Assembly: GCF_022436705.1 (NCBI RefSeq)
Contig: NZ_JAKUHT010000025.1
Span: forward strand, 44,073-108,072
From: Nocardioides sp. CFH 31398
GTDB taxonomy: Bacteria > Actinomycetota > Actinomycetes > Propionibacteriales > Nocardioidaceae
DNA: 64,000 nt
Direction: 5' to 3'
Shown: positions 42,220 to 51,223 of the stretch, one piece after another
How positions within the stretch are numbered: position 1 is the stretch's first letter
Layout: every line of letters begins with the position of its first letter
Notes under the pieces: generated by a model
Told to the model about the DNA's origin: nothing
The model's database searches: none
Seen by the model: the letters and a program-made list of their open reading frames with translations, nothing else
Made by a program: the position numbers and the translations under genes

Positions 42220-44706
42220 TCAGGATTCCACAGCGTCGGTGGTCGAGAGCCCGGCCGCGGCGGCGCGCGCGGACAGGGGGCCGGCGACCGCGTCGACCGG
42301 CTGGGCCAGCGGGACGCCGGATCCGTCGCGGCGCCCGTCGGCCGGCGGCAGGTCGACGGGGACGCCGCTCGCGGCGGCCGCGCGGGCGGGGGCGGGCCCG
42401 GCCCAGGCGGTGAGCAGGACGTCCTCGCCGGAGCGGAACCGGTGGCAGCGCACGCCGCCGGTCGCCCGGCCCTTCGCCGGGTACTCCGTGAAGGGGCTGA
42501 CCTTCGCGGCGCCCGACTCCGTGCCCGGCAGCGCCGTGGAGGAGCCCGAGACGGTGACCACGACGCGGTCGCCGTCCTGACCGAGCGCCCCGAACCAGAC
42601 CACCCGGGCGCCCGCGGCGAGCTTGACGCCGGCGATGCCCCCGCCGCTGCGGCCCTGGGGCCGGACGGCGTCGGCCCCGTAGTGCAGCAGCTGGGCGTCG
42701 GAGGTGATGAAGCACAGCTCCTCCGTGCCGTCGTCGAGCGCGACCGCGCCGACGACCTCGTCGTCGTCCTTGAGCCCGATCACGGGCCACTCGTCCCGCC
42801 CGAGCACCTCGGGGTTGACCCGTTTGACGACCCCCTGCCGGGTGCCGAGCGCGAGGCCCGGCCCCTCGGTGGCCAGCGGGGCGAGCGCGACGGCGCGCTC
42901 GCCGGCCTGCAGCGCGACGAGCTCCTTCAGCGGCACGCAGCCCTGCAGGCTGGGGTGGTTGGCGGTCGGGGGCAGCGGCGACAGCTCCACCACGGGCAGT
43001 CGCACCAGTCGCCCCAGCGAGGTGATGACCCCGACCTCGCCGCGGGCGGTGGTGGGGACGGCCGAGACGACGACGTCGCGGGTGGCGCGGCCGCCGGCGT
43101 CGCCGAACCCGTCGAGCCCGGTCGTGCGGGCCAGGAGGCCGTCGCCCGACATGAGGGCCCAGCACGGGTCGTCGGCGACCTCGACGGGCGCCGAGGCGGC
43201 GGTCGTCGGCGCCGCGCCGAGGATGACGGTGCGACGCGGTGTCCCGTAGGTCCTCGCGACCTCGGCGAGCTCCTCGGAGACCTTCGCGCGCAGCAGCGTG
43301 TCGTCCGCGAGCAGGGCGTCGAGCCCCGCGATCCGCTCGGCGAGCTCGTCGCGCTCCGACTCCAGCTCGATCCTCGAGAAGCGGGTGAGTCGGCGCAGGG
43401 GGATCTCGAGGATGTCGTCGGCCTGCAGCGTGCTGAGGTCGAAGACCCCGATGAGCCGCTCACGGGCCTGGGCGGTGTCGTCGCTGCCGCGGATGACCTG
43501 GATGACCTCGTCGATGTCGAGCAGCGCGACGAGGCGGCCCTCGACCAGGTGCAGGCGGTCGGCGGCCTTGCCCCGCTGGTACACCGAGCGCCGGCGCACG
43601 ACGTCGTAGCGGTGGCCGAGGTAGACCTCGAGCATCTCCTTCAGCGTCAGCTGGCGCGGCTGGCCGTCGACGAGGGCGACGGCGTTGACGCCGAACGACT
43701 CCTCCATCGGGGTCTGCCGGTAGAGCTGGTCGAGCAGGGCGTCCGGGTTGATGCCGCTCTTGACCTCGATGACGAGCCGCAGGCCGTGCTCGCGGTCGGT
43801 GAGGTCCTTCAGGTCGCTGATGCCCTGCAGCTTCTTGCCCTGCACCAGCGTCTTGATCCGTTCGATCACCCGCTCGGTGCCGACGCCGTACGGCAGCTCG
43901 GTGACCACGATGCCCTTGCGCCGCGGCGTGACCTGCTCGACGCGCGCCGTGGCGCGCATCTTGAAGGACCCGCGGCCCGTCTCGTAGGCCTCGGTGATGC
44001 CGTCGGTGCCGAGGATCTTGCCGCCGGTGGGCAGGTCCGGCCCCGGGACGAAGCGCATCAGCGCCGCGGTGTCGGCGTCCGGGTGCTCGACGAGGTGCCG
44101 CAGCGCCGCGACGACCTCGACCAGGTTGTGCGGCGGGATGTTCGTGGCCATGCCGACCGCGATGCCCGCCGCGCCGTTGACCAGCAGGTTCGGGATCGCC
44201 GACGGCAGCACCGACGGCTCGGTCTCGCGGGAGTCGTAGTTGGGGCGGAAGTCGACGGTGTCCTCGTCGATGGACGCCGTCATCTCCACCGCCGGGGGTG
44301 CCATGCGGCACTCGGTGTAGCGCATCGCCGCCGGCGGGTCGTCGGAGCTCCCGAAGTTGCCGTGGCCGTCGACCATCGGCAGCCTCATCGACCACGACTG
44401 GGCCATGCGCACGAGGGCGTCGTAGATGGCCCCGTCGCCGTGCGGGTGGAGGCGACCCATGACCTCACCGACGACGCGGGCGCTCTTCACGTGGCCACGG
44501 TCTGGCCGCAGGCCCATGTCGGTCATCGTGTAGAGGATCCGGCGCTGCACCGGCTTCAGGCCGTCGCGGGCGTCGGGCAGGGCGCGGGAGTAGATGACGG
44601 AGTAGGCGTACTCCAGGAACGAGGTCCGCATCTCCTCGCCGACGTCGATGTCGACGATGTGCTCCTCGAAGTCGTCCGCCGGGGGACTGGTGCCGCGTCG
44701 TGCCAT
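42220..44706 (-). CDS. parC: DNA topoisomerase IV subunit A
   Basis: 828 residues from the ATG at 44706. The breakage-reunion domain has LKPVQRRILYTM, GRLHPHGDGAIYDALVRMAQ, DGHGNFGS and the catalytic Tyr130 in AAMRYTECRM. The C-terminal part is a beta-pinwheel with degenerate repeats such as GTRQGVVKRV. No GyrA box (QRRGGRG-type) is evident, in keeping with ParC. It leads an operon with lprG and the P55-type exporter. Its partner parE lies 4.7 kb away on the other strand. The antisense frame of the next gene stays open upstream, but the ATG and homology fix the start. Confidence 0.94.
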   Translation of the reverse strand: MARRGTSPPADDFEEHIVDIDVGEEMRTSFLEYAYSVIYSRALPDARDGLKPVQRRILYTMTDMGLRPDRGHVKSARVVGEVMGRLHPHGDGAIYDALVRMAQSWSMRLPMVDGHGNFGSSDDPPAAMRYTECRMAPPAVEMTASIDEDTVDFRPNYDSRETEPSVLPSAIPNLLVNGAAGIAVGMATNIPPHNLVEVVAALRHLVEHPDADTAALMRFVPGPDLPTGGKILGTDGITEAYETGRGSFKMRATARVEQVTPRRKGIVVTELPYGVGTERVIERIKTLVQGKKLQGISDLKDLTDREHGLRLVIEVKSGINPDALLDQLYRQTPMEESFGVNAVALVDGQPRQLTLKEMLEVYLGHRYDVVRRRSVYQRGKAADRLHLVEGRLVALLDIDEVIQVIRGSDDTAQARERLIGVFDLSTLQADDILEIPLRRLTRFSRIELESERDELAERIAGLDALLADDTLLRAKVSEELAEVARTYGTPRRTVILGAAPTTAASAPVEVADDPCWALMSGDGLLARTTGLDGFGDAGGRATRDVVVSAVPTTARGEVGVITSLGRLVRLPVVELSPLPPTANHPSLQGCVPLKELVALQAGERAVALAPLATEGPGLALGTRQGVVKRVNPEVLGRDEWPVIGLKDDDEVVGAVALDDGTEELCFITSDAQLLHYGADAVRPQGRSGGGIAGVKLAAGARVVWFGALGQDGDRVVVTVSGSSTALPGTESGAAKVSPFTEYPAKGRATGGVRCHRFRSGEDVLLTAWAGPAPARAAAASGVPVDLPPADGRRDGSGVPLAQPVDAVAGPLSARAAAAGLSTTDAVES

Positions 44707-44760
44707 GGCCTCATCATCGCCGGGCCCGCCGACACCCGCGCCGGGGGCACGCCGGGCCGG

Positions 44761-44766
44761 TACGTT
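44761..44766 (+). promoter_or_regulatory. -10 element of a leaderless promoter (GNAT/acyl-CoA synthetase)
   Basis: TACGTT, exactly six bases before the GTG at 44773; no Shine-Dalgarno sequence. It lies between divergent parC and this gene (66-bp gap). Confidence 0.6.
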
Positions 44767-44772
44767 GCAGAC

Positions 44773-47529
44773 GTGACCGACGAGGCGACCGAGCAGCACA
44801 CGGCCCCGACCGCCCCGCGCCACTGGGAGGCCGACGTCCTGCTGCGCGACGGCCGCACGGCGCACCTGCGCCCGATCCGGCCCGAGGACGCCGACCTGCT
44901 GGTCGAGTTCTACGCCCGGGTCTCGGACGAGTCGAAGTACTACCGCTTCTTCACCCCGATGCCGCAGCTGTCGGCCCGCGACGTGGTGCGGTTCACCCAG
45001 GTGGACCACCACGACCGGGTGGCGTTCGTGCTCACCGTGGCGGAACGCATGATCGCGGTCGGCCGCTACGACGTGGTCGGGGACGGCGAGGCCGAGGTCG
45101 CCTTCCTGGTCGAGGACCGTCACCAGGGCCGCGGCATCGCCCAGCTGCTGCTCGAGCACCTCGCGCAGGCGGGCCGCGAGCGGGGCCTGTCCCGCTTCAG
45201 CGCCGAGGTGCTGCCCGACAACCAGCGGATGGTCCAGGTCTTCCGCGACGCCGGCTACCACATGGCCTCCGGCTACGAGGACGGCGTGATCCGTCTCGAG
45301 TTCGGCATCGACCCGACCGAGACGGCGATCGGGGTGATGGAGCAGCGGGAGCACCGCGCCGAGTCGGCCTCCATCCAGGCCTTCTTCCACGCCCGGTCCG
45401 TCGCCGTGATCGGGGCGAGCCGCCGCTCCGACACCATCGGGCAGACCCTGGTCCGCAACCTGGTGACCGGCGACTTCACCGGCCGCGTGTACGCCGTGAA
45501 CCCGGGCGCCAAGGCCGTGTCGGGCATGCCGGCGTACGAGTCGGTGACCGACATCGACGACCCCGTGGACGTGGCGATCGTCGCGGTGCCCGCCGACAAG
45601 GTGGAGGAGGTCGTCCTCGACTGCGCCGGCAAGGGCGTCCACGGCCTCGTGGTCATCTCCTCCGGCTTCGCCGAGACCGGCGACGAGGGCCGGCAGCGCC
45701 AGCGTCGCCTGGTCGGCCTGGCCCGCTCGTACGGCCTGCGGCTGATCGGCCCGAACTGCCTCGGCATCATCAACACCTCGCCGGACCACTCGCTGAACGC
45801 GTCGCTGTCGACGGTGATGCCGCCGCGCGGCCGCGCCGGCTTCTTCTGCCAGTCCGGCGCGCTGGGCACGGCCATCCTGGAGAAGGTGCAGAACCGCGGG
45901 CTCGGGCTGTCGACCTTCGTCTCGGCGGGCAACCGCGCCGACGTGTCGGGCAACGACCTCCTGCAGTACTGGCAGGACGACGACTCCACCGAGGTCGTGC
46001 TGCTCTACCTGGAGTCCATCGGCAACCCGCGCAAGTTCTCCCGCATCGCCCGGCGGGTCTCGCGCCGCAAGCCCGTGATCGCCGTCCGCTCCGGCCGTTC
46101 CAGCCAGGGCGTCCCGATGGGCCACGCCGTCCGCACCATCGCCGCCCCCGGGCAGGCCGTGGACGCCATGTTCCGCCAGGCCGGGATCATCCAGGTCGAC
46201 ACGCTGGAGGAGATGTTCGACGTCGCCCAGCTCCTCGCCCACCAGCCGCTGCCGGCGGGCGGCCGGGTGGCCGTGGTCGGCAACTCCGACGCCCTCGGCC
46301 TGCTGGCCACCGACGCCGCGGCGGCCGTGAACCTGTCGGTGACCCGCAGCCTGTCCCTGGGCGCGGACGCCACCGCCGAGGACTTCGAGGACGCCCTCGA
46401 CGAGGCCATCGACGACCCCGAGGTCGACTCCGTGGTGGCGCTCTACGTGCCCCCGCTCAACGTCTCCGGCGAGGACGTCGCCAACGTGCTCGCCGCCGTG
46501 GGGGAGCAGTCCGACAAGCCGCTGGTGTCGTCGTTCCTCGGCGCCGAGGGGGTGCCCGAGCTGCTGCGGGTGCCCGACGTCGCCGGCTCGACCGCGGGCC
46601 GCGGCTCGGTGCCGTCGTACCCGGCCGTCGAGTCCGCGGTCCGCTCGCTCGCCTGCGTCGTCGGGTACGTCGAGTGGCTGCGCGGCGCGGAGGACGACCA
46701 CGCCGAGCACGACGCCCAGACGGTCGCGGCGGACGACCAGCCGGCCGACGGCGAGGACGAGATCGACGCCAGCACCGCCAAGCGGCTGGTCAACCAGGTC
46801 CTTATCGACTCCCCCGAGGGGCGCGAGCTCACCCGCGACGAGCTGCGCACCCTGCTCGGCGCGTACGGCGTCGAGCTGAGCCGGTCGGCGCGGGTCGACG
46901 ACCTGTCCCAGGCCCTCGACGCGGGCGAGCGGATGGGGTGGGACGTCGTCCTCAAGGCCACCGCGGAGCGCCTGCGCCAGCGCCCCGACCAGGCGCACGT
47001 GCGTCGCGGGATCAACTCGCCCGAGGAGATGCGCGAGGCCTGGCACTCGCTGACCGCGCTGCTGACGGACCCCGAGGACGCCGGCTTCGTCGTCCAGGAG
47101 ACCGCGCCGCCGGGCGTGCCCGTCGCCATCTCGAGCACCGAGGACCCGCTGTTCGGGCCCGTCATCTCGTTCGGCATCTCCGGGCCGCTGACCGAGCTGC
47201 TCGGCGACAAGGCCTACCGGATCCCGCCGCTGAGCCGCCGCGACGCGGCCGCGATGGTGCGCGAGGTGAAGGGTGCGCCGATCCTGTTCGGATACCGGGG
47301 CAGCGAGCCCGCGGACGTCGACGAGATCGAGCGCCTGCTGCGCCGCGTCGCGGGCCTGCAGAACGACCTCCCGCAGCTGCAGGCGGTCGACCTGCCTCTC
47401 GTGCTGGTCGGCACCGAGGGCGCCCGCGTCCTGAACGCCTCCGCCCACGTCGCCCCGGTCGTCGACCCGCGCTCCGACTGGTTCGTGCGGCGGCTCTCCA
47501 CCATGCCGGGCGACACGCTGCAGGACTGA
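44773..47529 (+). CDS. GNAT / NDP-forming acyl-CoA synthetase fusion (protein acetyltransferase type)
   Basis: 918 residues. Residues about 17-180 are a GNAT acetyltransferase (EDRHQGRGIAQLLLEHLAQA, acetyl-CoA loop). Residues about 205-480 are the CoA-binding and flavodoxin-like domains of NDP-forming acyl-CoA synthetase (ARSVAVIGASRRSDTIGQTL, LIGPNCLGIINTSPDHSLNA). The last 250 are ATP-grasp (DVVLKATAERLRQRP, FGPVISFGISGPLTELLGDK). The N-terminal GNAT order is that of Streptomyces PatA-type lysine acetyltransferases; in enterobacterial Pat the GNAT is C-terminal. Targets in that family include acetyl-CoA synthetase. Whether the synthetase half is active or only a sensor is unclear. Confidence 0.9.
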   Translation: MTDEATEQHTAPTAPRHWEADVLLRDGRTAHLRPIRPEDADLLVEFYARVSDESKYYRFFTPMPQLSARDVVRFTQVDHHDRVAFVLTVAERMIAVGRYDVVGDGEAEVAFLVEDRHQGRGIAQLLLEHLAQAGRERGLSRFSAEVLPDNQRMVQVFRDAGYHMASGYEDGVIRLEFGIDPTETAIGVMEQREHRAESASIQAFFHARSVAVIGASRRSDTIGQTLVRNLVTGDFTGRVYAVNPGAKAVSGMPAYESVTDIDDPVDVAIVAVPADKVEEVVLDCAGKGVHGLVVISSGFAETGDEGRQRQRRLVGLARSYGLRLIGPNCLGIINTSPDHSLNASLSTVMPPRGRAGFFCQSGALGTAILEKVQNRGLGLSTFVSAGNRADVSGNDLLQYWQDDDSTEVVLLYLESIGNPRKFSRIARRVSRRKPVIAVRSGRSSQGVPMGHAVRTIAAPGQAVDAMFRQAGIIQVDTLEEMFDVAQLLAHQPLPAGGRVAVVGNSDALGLLATDAAAAVNLSVTRSLSLGADATAEDFEDALDEAIDDPEVDSVVALYVPPLNVSGEDVANVLAAVGEQSDKPLVSSFLGAEGVPELLRVPDVAGSTAGRGSVPSYPAVESAVRSLACVVGYVEWLRGAEDDHAEHDAQTVAADDQPADGEDEIDASTAKRLVNQVLIDSPEGRELTRDELRTLLGAYGVELSRSARVDDLSQALDAGERMGWDVVLKATAERLRQRPDQAHVRRGINSPEEMREAWHSLTALLTDPEDAGFVVQETAPPGVPVAISSTEDPLFGPVISFGISGPLTELLGDKAYRIPPLSRRDAAAMVREVKGAPILFGYRGSEPADVDEIERLLRRVAGLQNDLPQLQAVDLPLVLVGTEGARVLNASAHVAPVVDPRSDWFVRRLSTMPGDTLQD

Positions 47530-47545
47530 GCCGGCCGGTCACGGG

Positions 47546-47590
47546 CCGGGCGCCCCGGGCGCCCCGGGCGCCCCGGGCGCCCCGGGCGCC
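47546..47590. repeat. Five tandem 9-bp palindromic repeats between convergent genes
   Basis: Five exact copies of CCGGGCGCC fill the space between the stop of the GNAT/synthetase gene and the stop of the aromatic-acid transporter. Each unit contains the self-complementary GGCGCC, so the array can fold into many alternative hairpins on either strand. It may act as a bidirectional terminator. The array is probably slippage-prone. Confidence 0.85.
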
Positions 47591-48949
47591 TCACACGGCC
47601 GGCGAGGGCTGCTTCGGGTCGGTGGCCCTGTCGGACGTCGCCGTCGCGGCGGCGGGCCGGCCGAGGGCGAGGACGGCGACCGCGGCGACCACCATCGGCA
47701 CGAGGAAGACGACGAAGAGGCCACGTCCGCCCATGCCGGTGGCGAGCAGCCAGCCGGCGATGGTGGGCGCGAGGATGGCGCCGAGGCGCCCCACCCCGAC
47801 GGCCCAGCCCACGCCGGCGCCGCGGATGGCCGAGGGGTAGCGCGTCGCGACGACGGCGTACATGCCGGCGATCGCGGCGTTGGTGAAGAAGCCGACCAGG
47901 GTCGCGGCGGCCAGCGCGGGCACGGCCTGGCTCAGCGCCAGGGAGAAGACGACGAACATCACGGCGCCGCCGAGCAGGGCGCCCGCCTCGACCAGCTTCG
48001 CGGGGACCTTCACCGCCACGGCCGCGAAGACCAGTGCGCCGAGCACGCCCCCGACCGAGAGCAGGACGCCGCCGTAGATGCCCTGCTGCTCCGACAGCCC
48101 GGCGCCGGCGAGCAGCTGCGGCGTCCACGAGTTCGCGAAGTAGAACGACGCCATCACGCAGAAGAACGCGACCCAGATGAGCACGGTGGTGCGGCCGAGG
48201 TCGCCGCGGAACATGTCGGCCAGCCGCGCGCGGGCGACGGTCTCCTCGGGCGGCAGCGCGTCGACGGGTGCGCGGCCGATCCGGCGCAGCACGCCGTTGA
48301 CGCGGTCGAGGGCGTCGGCAGGGCGTCGGACCACGAGGTGGTGGACGGACTCCGGCACGAAGGCCAGGGTCAGGAGCAGGCCGGTGAGGCCGAAGGCGGC
48401 GCCCAGCCAGAAGGCCGCGCGCCAGCCGTACGCCGCGATCAGCGGGGCGGCGAGCAGCCCGCCGATGGTGCCGCCGAGGGCGTAGCCCAGCGAGTTCAGC
48501 GTGATCGCGGGCTCGCGCCAGCGGGCGGTGCAGAACTCCGAGACGAAGGTGCTGAGGTTCGGCAGCATCGCGCCGATCCCGAGCCCGGTGAGGAACCGGA
48601 GCACCCCGAGCGCGGTGGCCGACGGCGCCAGGGCCGAGGCCGCCATGAGGACCGTGATGAGGCTCAGGCTCGCGATCGTCACCGGACGCCGTCCGACGCG
48701 GTCGGCGAGGGGTGCGAGACCCACCGAACCGATGGCCATGCCGACCAGGCCGGCGGACAGCAGCAGCCCGAGACCGCCCGGGCCGAGACCGAACTCGGCA
48801 CTGACGGAGGCGCCGGTGAAGGCCATGACGAGGATGTCGAAGCCGTCGACGACGTTGAGGAAGATCGCGACGACGACGGCGGTCGTCTGGCGTCCGGTCA
48901 TGCGGCCGTGGCTGATGACGTCGCGGACGTCGGTGGGTGTGGTGCTCAT
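47591..48949 (-). CDS. MFS aromatic acid:H+ symporter (AAHS family)
   Basis: 452 residues from the ATG at 48949, preceded by AGGAG with four-base spacing. Twelve helices. FLNVVDGFDILVMAF in helix 1 carries the DGFD motif of the AAHS family (PcaK, VanK, BenK), and GLAPLADRVGRRPV is the loop 2-3 motif. RYPSAIRGAGVGWAVGVGRL is the matching C-half segment. It lies last in the iclR-vanA-vanB unit, so vanillate or a related methoxybenzoate is the probable substrate. Confidence 0.88.
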   Translation of the reverse strand: MSTTPTDVRDVISHGRMTGRQTTAVVVAIFLNVVDGFDILVMAFTGASVSAEFGLGPGGLGLLLSAGLVGMAIGSVGLAPLADRVGRRPVTIASLSLITVLMAASALAPSATALGVLRFLTGLGIGAMLPNLSTFVSEFCTARWREPAITLNSLGYALGGTIGGLLAAPLIAAYGWRAAFWLGAAFGLTGLLLTLAFVPESVHHLVVRRPADALDRVNGVLRRIGRAPVDALPPEETVARARLADMFRGDLGRTTVLIWVAFFCVMASFYFANSWTPQLLAGAGLSEQQGIYGGVLLSVGGVLGALVFAAVAVKVPAKLVEAGALLGGAVMFVVFSLALSQAVPALAAATLVGFFTNAAIAGMYAVVATRYPSAIRGAGVGWAVGVGRLGAILAPTIAGWLLATGMGGRGLFVVFLVPMVVAAVAVLALGRPAAATATSDRATDPKQPSPAV

Positions 48950-48980
48950 GGTGCTCCTGGATCGGTACTGGATCGGTCGG

Positions 48981-50000
48981 TCAGGGGAGGTCGAGGGTGA
49001 GGACGGCGGCGCCGGCACTCGCACGGTCGTCACCGCGCGCGGCCCGGGAGACGCAGGTGCACATCCGGCGGGTGGTCCGGTGCTCGTCGGCGGAGAAGAA
49101 GACGTCGCGGTGGTCGACGTGGCCGTCGACGTCCACGACGTCGACCTGGCACAGCCCGCACTCGCCCTTGCGGCAGTCGTACATCATCTCGACGCCGGCC
49201 TCGGCGAGCGTCTCCAGCACGGTGGAGTCGGCGCGGACGGTGCGGGTGAGGCCGAGACGGGGGACGACGACCTCGAACTCCTCGGGGGTGAACCACCCCG
49301 ACGACCCGAACGTCTCGAACCGCAGGTGGTGGGTGGGCAGCCCGGCGTCGGCCCAGGCGCGCCGCACCGCGTCCATGAGCCGGATGGGGCCGCACATGTA
49401 GAGCTCGGTGTCGTGGCCGGCCGGGTGCGCCGCGATCTCCGCGACGAGCGTGGGGACGTCGAGGGGGGTGCCCTCGTCGTCCACGTGGATCCGCGCCGCG
49501 TCGCCGTGGCGCTCGACGACGTCGTCGAGGTAAGCCATGGCGCCGCGGGTGCGGCCGGCGTACACGAACGCGTGGTCGGCGCCGCGGCGGGCGAGGATCT
49601 CGCCCATCGCGAGCAGGGCGGTGATCCCGACGCCGCCGGCGAGGAGCACCTGGCGGGCGTGCCCGGGCCGCAGCTCGAAGTTCTGCAGCGGCTGCGTGCA
49701 GCGCAGGCGGTCGCCGGTGGCGAGGGCGTGCATGTGGCGCGACCCGCCGCGGCTGTCGGCGACGGCCAGCACCGAGAGGCTGACCTCGGTGGCGGTCTCG
49801 TCGGAGGAGACGATCGAGTACGACCGGACGTCCCGGCGCCCGCCGCCCAGGTCGACCTCGACGTCGAGGTGGGAGCCGGCAGGCGCGCGGCGGGGCTCGC
49901 GGGCCCCACGGCGCAGCGTGATGCGCCGGATCCCGTCGGCGACGTCGACGGCGGCCACGACCTCGGCGTCGCCCCAGCGGGGCCGGGCCTCGGCGACCAC
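48981..50000 (-). CDS. vanB: Vanillate demethylase reductase-type protein (PDR/VanB family)
   Basis: 339 residues from a GTG one base after the vanA stop. An FMN-binding barrel (VRSYSIVSS), an NAD domain (LLAGGVGITALLAMGEIL; ELYMCGPIRLMDAV) and a C-terminal plant-type [2Fe-2S] domain (YDCRKGECGLCQVDVVD, last ligand in RMCTCVS). This layout is the single-chain phthalate dioxygenase reductase type, VanB. It passes electrons from NADH to the Rieske oxygenase encoded next to it. Vanillate specificity is inferred from the cluster. Confidence 0.87.
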   Translation of the reverse strand: MVAEARPRWGDAEVVAAVDVADGIRRITLRRGAREPRRAPAGSHLDVEVDLGGGRRDVRSYSIVSSDETATEVSLSVLAVADSRGGSRHMHALATGDRLRCTQPLQNFELRPGHARQVLLAGGVGITALLAMGEILARRGADHAFVYAGRTRGAMAYLDDVVERHGDAARIHVDDEGTPLDVPTLVAEIAAHPAGHDTELYMCGPIRLMDAVRRAWADAGLPTHHLRFETFGSSGWFTPEEFEVVVPRLGLTRTVRADSTVLETLAEAGVEMMYDCRKGECGLCQVDVVDVDGHVDHRDVFFSADEHRTTRRMCTCVSRAARGDDRASAGAAVLTLDLP

Positions 50001-50001
50001 G

Positions 50002-51129
50002 TCAGCCCGCCCGGGTGAGGTCGGTGGGCCGGTCGGCGGGCTCGTCGAGGCGTCCCTCGGCGCGCAGCATCGCCTCGAGGATGCGACGCACCCACATGCC
50101 GCCGGCGTCGATGTTGAGGCTGTAGAACTCGTAGTCCGGGTGCGCGTCGATGGCCCTCTGCTGCGCCGTGAGCATCGCCTCGTCCTCGGCGAAGACGCCC
50201 TCGACGCCCTGGCGCAGCTGGGTGGTGATGAGCTGCGACTCGAGGCGGTAGTTGCGCATGAACGCCCAGAAGTAGTGGCAGCTGCGGTCGGTCTCCGGGG
50301 TGATCGTGTTCATCACGTAGCCGTTGACGCCCTGCGAGCGGTCGCCCTCGGGCGCACCGGTGCCGGCCTTGGCGACGCCGACGTCGATGCAGATCGTGGA
50401 CGGCGCCCGGTAGTGGATGATCTGCCAGCGGTCGACCCTGCCGGTGAAGTCGGGGAACTTGTCGCGCATGTTCTTCGCCCAGAACGGCGGCGGGTCGATG
50501 TCGCGCATCCAGCGTGAGACGGTCACGGTGTCGCCGTCGTGCGTGGTGTCGAACTCCGACTCCGACAGCTCGGCCTGCCCGATGCTGCTGCCGTGCACGA
50601 ACTCCTCGTGCGTGAGGTCCATGAGGTTGTCCAGCACCAGCTGGTAGTTGCAGGGCGCCTCGATGAGCAGCCCGTCGCCGGCCCACTCGGGGGAGTCCAT
50701 CTGGCTCATGTCGGGGACCAGGTCGGGGTCGGCCTTCTCGGCGTCGCCGACCCAGACCCACACGTAGCGGTACCGCTCGACCACGGGGTACGACGGCACG
50801 GCCGCGGACGGGTTGACGGTCTGCTGGGCCGGCATCGACGTGCAGCGGCCCGACGCGTCGTACCGCAGCCCGTGGTACGGGCACTGGATGCCGCCCTCGG
50901 GGGTCAGCTCGCCCATCGACAGCGGTGCCAGGCGGTGCCAGCAGGCGTCGGCGAGGGCCGCGGCGCGGCCGTCGGGGGTGCGGAAGAGCGCCAGCGGGCG
51001 GCCGGCGACGGTGCGCGCCAGGGGCTTCCGCGCGGTGACCTCGTGGTCCCACGCGGCGACGTACCAGGCGTCGAGCGGGTGGGGGAAGATCTTGGCGGTG
51101 GTGGTCCGGTGCTGGTCCAGCACGCTCAC
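50002..51129 (-). CDS. vanA: Rieske oxygenase, vanillate O-demethylase type (VanA)
   Basis: 375 residues from a GTG with GAGGAG five bases upstream. The Rieske cluster ligands are Cys63/His65 (DACWHRLAPL) and Cys83/His86 (IQCPYHGLRYD). The mononuclear iron site is DNLMDLTHEEFVHG (Asp171, His174, His179 region). The C-terminal DIDPPPFWAKNM segment is typical of VanA. It demethylates vanillate to protocatechuate, releasing formaldehyde. Related enzymes act on other methoxybenzoates, so the exact substrate is not fixed. It is the first structural gene of the cluster. Confidence 0.87.
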   Translation of the reverse strand: MSVLDQHRTTTAKIFPHPLDAWYVAAWDHEVTARKPLARTVAGRPLALFRTPDGRAAALADACWHRLAPLSMGELTPEGGIQCPYHGLRYDASGRCTSMPAQQTVNPSAAVPSYPVVERYRYVWVWVGDAEKADPDLVPDMSQMDSPEWAGDGLLIEAPCNYQLVLDNLMDLTHEEFVHGSSIGQAELSESEFDTTHDGDTVTVSRWMRDIDPPPFWAKNMRDKFPDFTGRVDRWQIIHYRAPSTICIDVGVAKAGTGAPEGDRSQGVNGYVMNTITPETDRSCHYFWAFMRNYRLESQLITTQLRQGVEGVFAEDEAMLTAQQRAIDAHPDYEFYSLNIDAGGMWVRRILEAMLRAEGRLDEPADRPTDLTRAG

Positions 51130-51161
51130 GGCGGCTCCTCGGTGACGGTGGGTCGGGTGAC

Positions 51162-51183
51162 GGTGGTCACGACTGTGACCGCC
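51162..51183. promoter_or_regulatory. Inverted repeat in the vanA upstream region
   Basis: GGTCAC-N4-GTGACC is a perfect 6-bp inverted repeat extended to nine pairs with one G-T. It lies 33-54 bases before the vanA start codon. Two copies of GGTGACGGTGG (51141-51151, 51156-51166) overlap its left arm. Confidence 0.45.
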
Positions 51184-51208
51184 GCCACGGGCCCCCCGGA
51201 ACCGCAGA

Positions 51209-51223
51209 TTTCACTCAGTGAAA
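51209..51223. promoter_or_regulatory. Perfect palindrome at the iclR stop codon (operator candidate)
   Basis: TTTCACT-C-AGTGAAA is a perfect 15-bp palindrome that spans the last codons and stop of iclR, about 80 bases upstream of vanA. IclR proteins bind palindromes of this size as dimers. Position suggests it controls vanA. Confidence 0.5.

Noticed and set aside
44707..47448. Upstream extension of the parC frame through the GNAT/synthetase gene
   Set aside because: It is antisense to a gene with clear domain motifs. parC homology begins at the ATG at 44706.
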